Shown in pieces: positions 1-5,068 of a stretch of 7,011 nt of DNA (the first letter of the stretch is position 1; the number at the start of each line of letters is the position of its first letter). The notes under the pieces are model-generated. The model saw only the letters and a list, made by a program, of their open reading frames with translations, ran no database searches and was not told where the DNA came from. Source of the DNA: an uncultured Collinsella sp. Its GTDB lineage: Bacteria; Actinomycetota; Coriobacteriia; Coriobacteriales; Coriobacteriaceae. The DNA is taken from contig CABQAK010000064.1 of the NCBI GenBank assembly GCA_902462065.1, forward strand, positions 1 to 7,011, read 5' to 3'. The position numbers and the translations under genes were made by a program.

Positions 1-12
1 CGTACATGTACG
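1..12. repeat. 12-bp perfect palindrome at the window edge
   Basis: CGTACATGTACG equals its own reverse complement. It lies about 100 bases upstream of the TATAAT box of the small membrane gene and may be cut by the window edge. It could be part of an operator, but a 12-bp palindrome alone is weak evidence. Apart from this site, an 11-bp near-palindrome TTGATAATCAA at 41-51 and the promoter area, I see no gene in positions 1-149. Confidence 0.3.
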
Positions 13-90
13 GATGAATGTGGGAGGTGTTCGGATAAGGTTGATAATCAAGGCCTCCAGCGAAAGTGCACGTTATTTAGTACTGCGCGA

Positions 91-117
91 TCCTTTGAAA
101 AAGGACTGCTGTATAAT
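91..117 (+). promoter_or_regulatory. Candidate promoter with inverted repeat, for the small membrane gene
   Basis: A perfect -10 box TATAAT lies at 112-117, which puts the transcript start near 124 and leaves a leader of about 26 bases before the ATG at 150. No good -35 box is present at 16-18 bases spacing; the TTGAAA at 95-100 is only 11 bases away. A perfect inverted repeat, TCCTTT-gaa-AAAGGA (91-105), fills the spacer and part of the -35 area. A missing -35 plus a symmetric element there would fit a promoter controlled by a DNA-binding regulator, but that is inference. Confidence 0.45.
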
Positions 118-149
118 TGCATATAAGATTCACCCGGAAGGAGCGATCG

Positions 150-389
150 ATGAAAAGCAAACGATTTGTCCTGAATGCACTTCTGGTTGTAGCACTTTTA
201 GCGCTCTTAGCCTTCTCATGCTGGTACGCAAACCAACCATCATTTGGATACGTATTGTATACAGTAATGTCCGGCGATAAGGCTTATTACACTCTACGCG
301 CAATTGACGTTCTCTTTTTCTATGTAGCCGGCCCCTTATCAATCGCTTTGGTCGCGTTTCTTGTCATTTACAACTTCAAGAAACGTTAA
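150..389 (+). CDS. Small two-helix membrane protein of unknown function
   Basis: This gene encodes 79 residues that I do not recognise. The start at 150 is chosen because GGAAGGAG (136-143) sits 6 bases upstream; an earlier in-frame ATG at 117 overlaps the -10 box and has no such site. Two hydrophobic segments are visible, at about residues 6-26 and 53-75. Basic ends (MKSKR at the start, KKR at the end) suggest that both termini face the cytoplasm, with a loop of about 26 residues (rich in Tyr, with SGDK) outside. GC content is about 42 % by hand count, clearly below the neighbouring genes, so recent acquisition or simply a membrane-protein codon bias is possible. It converges on the transporter gene with 6 bases between the stop codons and no terminator hairpin in that gap. 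It is probably real because start, binding site, -10 box and membrane topology agree; no function can be assigned. Confidence 0.72.
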   Translation: MKSKRFVLNALLVVALLALLAFSCWYANQPSFGYVLYTVMSGDKAYYTLRAIDVLFFYVAGPLSIALVAFLVIYNFKKR

Positions 390-395
390 TAGAAC

Positions 396-1808
396 CTATT
401 TAGAATCCGAATCGTCCATGGAGCCGTCGATGCCGGTTTTGGTTTCGTCGTTCATATTGAAATCGTCGTCTTTGGCGAAGGGATTCTTGAAAAAGCCCGT
501 AGCATCGGGCTGAAGGCCCGAGAGCTTCATCCAGGGATTATCGAGCTCGGGTTTGGGCATGGCCTGGGCCTCGGGCGCGGTCTCGTTGCCGATGAGCTCG
601 GACTCGTAGATGAAGGTGTCGTCGCCGAGCGCGTCGTAGGCGGCGACCGGGTTGCCATCGGCATCGCGGTACGGTGTGCCCTTAAACACGGCGCCGTCAT
701 AGGCCACAAGCTGGCGGCCGGTCTCATTCTCGAAGTAGTACACGAAGATACCCTTGAGGGCCGCACATAGCGGGATGGCAATAATCATGCCGATGGGGCC
801 CATGAGTGCCGAGCCAATAACGAGCGCCGTGAGGCTCATGATGGGATGCACCTGCACCGAGCTCTGCATAACCTTAGGCGAAATCACGTTATCGGTGACG
901 TTTTGCGCGACCATCGTCACGATGAGCGTCCATAACGCCAACATGGGACTGAACATGAAGCCGAGTACCGTGGCGATTGCTGCGCTCACCCAGGGACCGA
1001 CGACCGGAACCAAATGCATGATGCCGGTAAAGATAGCCATGAGCGCCGCATACGGATGACCGATGATCAAAAAACCGATAAAGGTGAGGAAACCACCGCA
1101 GATGGACGTCACGACCATACCGCGCATGTAGCCGCTGACAGAGCGAGAAAGGATGGCGACCATAAAGCGGTACGAGGTCTCCTTCTCCTGACCGATGATG
1201 GTGCAAATCTCGTGATGCATGCGAGGGTAGTCGCAGGCCATCCAGTAGGCAAGCACCAGACCAAGGAAAATCACGAACAACTGCGAGGCCGTATTGGTGA
1301 TGAGCGGGAACACACCGCGACCAAGCTCGGCAGCAATCTGAGACACATACTTCGATGCCACGGTAACCAGGGACGAAAGATTATCGTCCAAATATTCCTT
1401 GAGCGGCGTGTTGTTGAGCGTCTTGGCATGCGAGATCATCTCATTGAGATCGCCACCCGCAACACGAAGCTGCTCGGGCAGGCGGCTCAGGACTTCCATG
1501 ATCTGACCAAAGAGAATCGGCGACAAGATGCAAACGACACCGACGAGCACGGCAACAACAACAATAAGCGCGATAAGCGAACCGATGCCGCGATTCACGC
1601 CATGGTGCTCGAGCCAGTTGGTGATCGGGGACATCACAAAAGCAATGATGGAGCCGACGGCAAGAAACTCAATAACCGGTGCCAGGATGCCCATAAGGTT
1701 AAAGATGACAGCAGCAATAACAATGCAGCCGACAACAGCCCAAATGCGCAGCGTCAGAATGCGGGTGTCGCGCAGCACGCGATCGGTTTGCTGGGGGTGC
1801 TCACTCAT
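396..1808 (-). CDS. AI-2E family (UPF0118) membrane transporter
   Basis: This gene encodes 470 residues of a multi-pass inner-membrane protein of the AI-2E/PerM family. Family members have been linked to export of small molecules such as autoinducer-2 or to Na+/H+ exchange, so the substrate cannot be read from sequence. Hydrophobic segments lie at about residues 20-40, 43-62, 76-98, 172-192, 230-285 and 318-350. Family signatures visible are VPVVGPW (267-273), DNVISPKVM (306-314) and VHPIMSL (320-326), followed by the Gly/Pro-rich last helices. The soluble stretch at about 100-170 is also typical of the family. An acidic, probably cytoplasmic tail follows from about 360 to 470 and ends in a run rich in Asp and Ser; that tail is longer than in many members. 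The ATG overlaps the TGA of the sigma gene (ATGA, 1805-1808), so translation is likely coupled. It is the last gene of the sigma operon. Confidence 0.93.
   Translation of the reverse strand: MSEHPQQTDRVLRDTRILTLRIWAVVGCIVIAAVIFNLMGILAPVIEFLAVGSIIAFVMSPITNWLEHHGVNRGIGSLIALIVVVAVLVGVVCILSPILFGQIMEVLSRLPEQLRVAGGDLNEMISHAKTLNNTPLKEYLDDNLSSLVTVASKYVSQIAAELGRGVFPLITNTASQLFVIFLGLVLAYWMACDYPRMHHEICTIIGQEKETSYRFMVAILSRSVSGYMRGMVVTSICGGFLTFIGFLIIGHPYAALMAIFTGIMHLVPVVGPWVSAAIATVLGFMFSPMLALWTLIVTMVAQNVTDNVISPKVMQSSVQVHPIMSLTALVIGSALMGPIGMIIAIPLCAALKGIFVYYFENETGRQLVAYDGAVFKGTPYRDADGNPVAAYDALGDDTFIYESELIGNETAPEAQAMPKPELDNPWMKLSGLQPDATGFFKNPFAKDDDFNMNDETKTGIDGSMDDSDSK
490..521 (-). terminator. Possible intragenic terminator with a competing hairpin
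   Basis: In the minus-strand RNA, AGCCCG (511-506) can pair with CGGGCT (499-494) around a 6-base loop, and the stem runs directly into a U tract (494-490). This has the form of an intrinsic terminator, about 95 bases before the transporter stop codon. The left arm can instead pair with an earlier segment: TCGGGC (521-516) with GCCCGA (510-505), loop of 5 bases. The two hairpins exclude each other, as in an attenuator. The stem is only 6 bp and lies within codons, so chance is quite possible. Confidence 0.25.
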
Positions 1809-2596
1809 GAACGAATCATCACTCCGTCGGGGTCGATCTTGTCCTGAATCTTCTTAAGCGTGCGGCGCAGCAGACGCGAAACCTGTACCTGAGAAATACC
1901 CAGCTTCTTGGCGATCTCGATCTGGGTCATGCCCTTCACAAAGCGCAGCTCAATCACCTCGCGCTCGCGCGGCGAGAAATCACGGATGGCTTCCTCGATC
2001 ACTAGGCGGTCATCGGTAAAGTCGAGCTCGTTGTCGTCGTCGGCGTAACGGTCGAGAATCGAGGGGGCATCGTCCGAATCGGACGCACCAGGAGCCTCGA
2101 TGGGCACCGAGGTATAGGCCGAAGACGATTCCATGGCCTCCAGCACCTCATCGACCGTCACGTCCAAGTACTCAGCGATTTCCTCAACCTTAGGCGAGCG
2201 CTGTAGCTCGTTGGTGAGCTTATCGGTAGCCTGGTTGACCTTGGCCGAGAGCTCCTGCAAGCGACGGGGCACGCGCACGCTCCAGCCCTTGTCGCGGAAG
2301 TGACGCTTGATCTCGCCCAAGATGGTAGGCGTGGCAAACGTGGTGAACTCGAGTCCGCGCTCAGGGTCAAAGCGATCGATAGCCTTGAGCAGGCCCAAAT
2401 AACCAACCTGCATCAGGTCATCGAGCGGCTCGCCGCGGTTCTTAAACTTGTTGGCAAGAAACCTTACCAGGTTCATGTGGGACATGACGAGCTGCTCGCG
2501 TGCGTCCGGGTCACCGGTCTCTTTATAGCGACGAAACAGCTCGCGGGTTTTCTCCTTGTCCCAAGCGGTCTTACCGCTCCGGGAACGTTCGGTCAT
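1805..2596 (-). CDS. SigB/SigF-type (group 3) RNA polymerase sigma factor
   Basis: This gene encodes 263 residues, the usual length for the SigB/SigF/SigG branch of sigma-70 factors, which direct RNA polymerase to stress or developmental promoters. Region 2 spans about residues 36-106 and includes DDLMQVGYLGLLKAIDRFDP and the TTFATPTILGEIKRHFRD stretch, diagnostic for this branch, followed by VRVPRRLQEL. Region 3 is at about 110-160. An acidic Ser/Asp-rich linker (170-196) leads to region 4 (about 205-252), where the helix-turn-helix is MTQIEIAKKLGISQVQVSR. The gene starts one base after the stop of the anti-sigma gene and ends overlapping the transporter start by 4 bases. The operon position next to an RsbW-like gene fits a sigma factor held by its cognate anti-sigma protein. 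A role in general stress is inferred; sporulation is unlikely for the suggested host. Confidence 0.95.
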   Translation of the reverse strand: MTERSRSGKTAWDKEKTRELFRRYKETGDPDAREQLVMSHMNLVRFLANKFKNRGEPLDDLMQVGYLGLLKAIDRFDPERGLEFTTFATPTILGEIKRHFRDKGWSVRVPRRLQELSAKVNQATDKLTNELQRSPKVEEIAEYLDVTVDEVLEAMESSSAYTSVPIEAPGASDSDDAPSILDRYADDDNELDFTDDRLVIEEAIRDFSPREREVIELRFVKGMTQIEIAKKLGISQVQVSRLLRRTLKKIQDKIDPDGVMIRS

Positions 2597-2597
2597 A

Positions 2598-2975
2598 TTA
2601 GATATCCGCCTTGAGGTCGAGGGAAAGCGTCAGGGGCGCCGCAGTCTTTTCGTAGGAGTCGCACACGCTCGCCAAAATGAGCTCGGCATACACAGCGGCC
2701 TGGTCATCCTCGTCGACGGTGGCCTGGTCGCCAAAGGTAAAGGTCATGCCAACGTGAGATTCGTCGACATCGAATTTGATCGAGATGTCATCGGAATCAA
2801 CAGCCGTGCAGCCGAAAATAAATGCTTCCTCGGCAGCCATACGAATGTCCTCGATGCGATCGACGGACATGGAGCAGAGCGCACCGACATTTGCCGCCGT
2901 CATGCGCACAAGGCGCGCCAGACGCGGGTCGCCGGCAACGGTCAGCGTAATGGGGCAAGTTGCTTCGCTACTCAT
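2598..2975 (-). CDS. Small RsbW/SpoIIAB-like anti-sigma factor with degenerate ATP site
   Basis: This gene encodes 125 residues resembling the GHKL-type fold of anti-sigma kinases such as RsbW and SpoIIAB, which bind SigB/SigF-type factors and phosphorylate an antagonist protein. The pattern is an N-terminal strand (PITLTVAGDP), a helix with LARLVRMTAANVGAL, and an N-box-like helix IEDIRMAAEEAFIFG (41-55), then alternating strands. In SpoIIAB the N box carries a catalytic Glu and a Mg-binding Asn. Here the Glu seems kept (E50), but the Asn position is Phe (F54). The glycine-rich D-x-G-x-G motif expected around 80-85 is absent (it reads TFTFGDQ), and so is the later GxGL motif. Sigma binding may therefore remain without kinase activity. 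The start at 2975 is chosen because GAGGAG (2988-2983) lies 7 bases upstream. It overlaps the DUF948-like gene by 8 bases and is followed after one base by the sigma gene. Confidence 0.8.
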   Translation of the reverse strand: MSSEATCPITLTVAGDPRLARLVRMTAANVGALCSMSVDRIEDIRMAAEEAFIFGCTAVDSDDISIKFDVDESHVGMTFTFGDQATVDEDDQAAVYAELILASVCDSYEKTAAPLTLSLDLKADI

Positions 2976-3558
2976 CGCAGGACTCCTCAGAGGTCTCGGC
3001 GGGCGTGTAGGTGTAATACTGGGCTGCTTTAGCAGCAGGCTTCTGTGCATCATTGTCACCAGCAGCGACATCGTCCCCGGCTTCGCCAATCAGGACACGC
3101 TCGGTCGGCTGCTCGGCTTCTTCGGCAGCGGAAAGCTTGCACTCAGCGTCGGCCGCGGGAGCCTTCACCTTGTTAAAGAGTTTCTGCACGGCACCTGCCG
3201 CAGAATCAGTCACGCTCGACACAGCATTGCTGGCCTCGGCCATGCTACCGGTGACCTCAGAAATGTCGCGAACCACGGCTTCGACCTCTACGAGATTGGA
3301 GGTAAGGGCATCAACTGCCGTCTTGCTCGACTTAAGCAGCGGCTCCATCTGGGCAAGCGCCGGCGTAAGCTCATCGACAGCGCCATCGAGCTTTGCCACC
3401 ACAGGCTGAGCCTCGGCGATGGTGTTGTTGAGGTCGTTAACGGTCTTATCGAGCGAGTCGACAACGGTGCGGGTCTTGCGCAGGGTAAGCGCGAGCTCAA
3501 CGATGGCCCACACGCCGGCAACAGCGAGCAGCAGCAGGGCGATTTGAATGGGACTCAT
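2968..3558 (-). CDS. DUF948-like membrane-anchored coiled-coil protein
   Basis: This gene encodes 196 residues. A single N-terminal membrane segment (about 4-25, IQIALLLLAVAGVWAIVELA) is followed by a long helical region (about 28-125) with regular hydrophobic spacing and repeated D-x-L / V-x-x-L units, typical of DUF948 and of coiled-coil or methyl-accepting-like stalks. The last 70 residues are Ala/Glu/Asp-rich and look disordered. No enzymatic motif is seen. The start at 3558 is chosen because GGGAGG (3569-3564) sits 5 bases upstream; longer in-frame starts up to 3636 have no such support. DUF948 proteins often lie beside rarA in actinobacteria, as here. Its 3' end contains the ribosome binding site and ATG of the anti-sigma gene, so the two are translationally linked. 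Involvement in sensing for the sigma module is a guess based only on position. Confidence 0.82.
   Translation of the reverse strand: MSPIQIALLLLAVAGVWAIVELALTLRKTRTVVDSLDKTVNDLNNTIAEAQPVVAKLDGAVDELTPALAQMEPLLKSSKTAVDALTSNLVEVEAVVRDISEVTGSMAEASNAVSSVTDSAAGAVQKLFNKVKAPAADAECKLSAAEEAEQPTERVLIGEAGDDVAAGDNDAQKPAAKAAQYYTYTPAETSEESCDE
2983..2988 (-). promoter_or_regulatory. Ribosome binding site inside the upstream gene
   Basis: GAGGAG, 7 bases before the ATG at 2975, encodes the Glu-Glu of the DUF948-like C-terminus. It decides the anti-sigma start and makes its translation dependent on, or at least linked to, ribosomes leaving the upstream gene. Confidence 0.8.
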
Positions 3559-3598
3559 ACAAGCCTCCCAAAGGAATCGATATACAGACGGTTTCCAT

Positions 3599-3616
3599 GG
3601 TACCCCAAAGGGGACC
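3599..3616. other. Hairpin in the gap between rarA and the DUF948-like gene
   Basis: The 18-base sequence reads GGT-a-CCCC-AAA-GGGG-ACC and folds into a 7-bp stem with one bulged A and a 3-base loop. It sits in the 100-base gap (3559-3658), about 40 bases before the ATG at 3558. No T tract follows on either strand, so it is not a typical terminator. It could be a leader hairpin or an operator. A weak minus-strand TATATC lies nearer the gene, and GATAAT (3653-3648) further upstream; neither has a convincing -35 box, so I call no promoter. Confidence 0.4.
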
Positions 3617-3658
3617 GAACATGCCATGAGCAGCAACGTGGGACAAAATTATCAGCAG

Positions 3659-5014
3659 CTACTTCGGTGCATTCCCGCTGCGGTCGCGTTCACTTTGCTC
3701 TACGCGCCATTCTTCCCAACCGCGGCCGGCAGGCTGCCAAAATGCACCGCGTTCCAAGCCTTCGGGCAAATAGCGCTGATCGACCCAGCCTTCGGGATAA
3801 TCGTGCGGATACTTATACACACCGTATTCATCGCTGCCCGGGCGATGGCGATCGCGCAGGTAGCTGGGCACCTCGCGAAGACCACTGCTGTGGATATCGG
3901 CTAGCGCCGCATCGATCGAGGCCTCGCACGCATTGGACTTGGGAGCCAAGCACACATAGAGCGCAGCTTGTGCAAGGTTAATGCGACATTCAGGATAGCC
4001 AATAACTTCAGCAGATTTAAAGGCAGCATGCGCCACCAAAAGCGCCTGCGGGTCGGCGTTGCCAACATCCTCAGAAGCGTGAATCATAATGCGGCGAGCG
4101 ATAAACTTAGGATCCTCCCCAGCATCGATCATGCGCGCGAGCCAATAGATCGTGGCATCGGGGTCGCTACCGCGCATAGACTTAATAAACGCACTGATGA
4201 TGTCGTAGTGCATGTCGCCGTTTTTGTCATACGTAAAGCCGCGACGCGGGTTGGCGATCTTCACGTCATCCACGGTGATGGGATAGCGCTCCCCCGCCGC
4301 AGGCGCTGGCGTTCCCTCGGTATCGGGACGCGTGACGGCAATCTCGCTCGCAAGCTCAAGCGTCGTGAGCGCCGAGCGAGCGTCACCCGCTGCCAGCGTG
4401 CAAATGGTCTTGACCGTATCCTCATCGGCCGAGAACTTACCGTTCAAACCCTGCGGTGCCTCAAGCGCACGTTCAATAAGCGTGGCGATATCCTCATCCT
4501 TCAGATGCTCAAGCTCCACGACGCGACCACGTGAGAGCAGTGCCGAGTTGACCTCGAAGTACGGGTTCTCTGTCGTAGCGCCAATCATAATGACGGTACG
4601 GTTCTCAACTGCATGCAGCAAGGCATCCTGCTGCGACTTAGAGAAGCGGTGAATCTCATCGATGAATAGAATGGTGCGGCGGTCGTACGTATTCAGGCGC
4701 GTCTTGGCCTCATCAATTACACGACGCAGGTCCTTCACGGTACCCGTGACGGCGCTGACCTCGACAAACTCGCTCTTGGTATGGTTGGCGATAATGTGGG
4801 CCAGCGTCGTCTTGCCCGTACCGGCAGGCCCGTACAGAATCACGCTCGAAAGCACGTCGTGCTCGATCGCGGCACGCAGCCATGAACCCTTACCGACGGC
4901 CTTTTGCTGGCCCACGTACTCGTCGAGCGAATTGGGGCGCATGCGCACCGCAAGCGGCGCATTCTGAAAGGAACGCTCGCGCGTCGAAGCAGAAAAAAGG
5001 TCGTCCATAGCCAT
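3659..5014 (-). CDS. rarA: Replication-associated recombination protein A (RarA/MgsA), AAA+ ATPase
   Basis: This gene encodes 451 residues, normal for the RarA/MgsA/WRNIP1 family: cytoplasmic clamp-loader-like ATPases that act at stalled replication forks and single-stranded DNA gaps. Seen in order: LAVRMRPNSLDEYVGQ (21-36), Walker A GPAGTGKTT (62-70), Walker B ILFIDEIHRF (115-124), sensor 1 GATTENP (145-151), a likely arginine finger in LLSRGRV (159-165), and sensor 2 GDARSALTTLE (210-220). The family-specific C-terminal tetramerisation part follows: SAFIKSMRGSDPDAT (274-288), WLARMIDAGEDP (291-302), ASEDVGNADP (313-322) and YKYPHDYPEGW (400-410). No key residue is missing. The start is uncertain by two codons: the ATG at 5014 has no clear binding site, while the ATG at 5008 (giving MDDLF, closer to the usual family N-terminus) has a weak GGGA 5 bases upstream. 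It follows dgt after 54 bases. Confidence 0.97.
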   Translation of the reverse strand: MAMDDLFSASTRERSFQNAPLAVRMRPNSLDEYVGQQKAVGKGSWLRAAIEHDVLSSVILYGPAGTGKTTLAHIIANHTKSEFVEVSAVTGTVKDLRRVIDEAKTRLNTYDRRTILFIDEIHRFSKSQQDALLHAVENRTVIMIGATTENPYFEVNSALLSRGRVVELEHLKDEDIATLIERALEAPQGLNGKFSADEDTVKTICTLAAGDARSALTTLELASEIAVTRPDTEGTPAPAAGERYPITVDDVKIANPRRGFTYDKNGDMHYDIISAFIKSMRGSDPDATIYWLARMIDAGEDPKFIARRIMIHASEDVGNADPQALLVAHAAFKSAEVIGYPECRINLAQAALYVCLAPKSNACEASIDAALADIHSSGLREVPSYLRDRHRPGSDEYGVYKYPHDYPEGWVDQRYLPEGLERGAFWQPAGRGWEEWRVEQSERDRSGNAPK

Positions 5015-5019
5015 CCCGT

Positions 5020-5065
5020 GTATTAATCAAATACGTTTTCCACTAACAGTATACCGAATTAATAC
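5020..5065. repeat. AT-rich inverted repeat between dgt and rarA
   Basis: GTATTAAT (5020-5027) and ATTAATAC (5058-5065) are exact reverse complements separated by 30 bases, in the only AT-rich gap of the minus-strand cluster. On the minus strand a -10-like TATACT (5053-5048) lies between the arms, without a recognisable -35 box. It could be a regulated promoter for rarA with a two-site operator, but AT-rich chance symmetry is an equal possibility. Confidence 0.35.
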
Positions 5066-5068
5066 GAA

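Noticed and set aside
150..230. Possible lipoprotein signal in the small membrane protein (AFSC)
   Set aside because: The residues before the Cys (Ala at -3, Phe at -2) do not fit the lipobox pattern, and a second membrane helix with a basic end argues for a two-helix protein instead.
14..280. An 88-codon open frame overlapping the start of the small membrane gene
   Set aside because: It has no ribosome binding site, no recognisable pattern, and it covers the promoter area and the 5' part of the better-supported gene at 150-389 in another frame.
390..395. A shared bidirectional terminator between the two convergent genes
   Set aside because: The gap is 6 bases and no stem with flanking T tracts is visible across the two stop codons.
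1014..1847. A 277-codon open frame on the plus strand opposite the transporter gene
   Set aside because: The translation is very rich in Asp, Arg, His and Asn with no domain, and the opposite strand encodes a clear AI-2E family protein.
3597..3625. A SigB-type promoter (GTTT-like and GGGTA-like boxes) before the DUF948-like gene
   Set aside because: GGGTAC is present on the minus strand, but no GTTT-like -35 lies at 12-14 bases; the nearest, GTTC, is 9-11 bases away and the GGGTAC is part of the hairpin. Autoregulation of the sigma operon is not supported by this.
2776..3981. A 401-codon open frame on the plus strand crossing three minus-strand genes
   Set aside because: It overlaps the anti-sigma, DUF948-like and rarA genes, all of which have recognisable domains or good binding sites. 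Its translation is rich in Arg, His and Gly with no recognisable family, as expected for an antisense shadow in GC-rich DNA.
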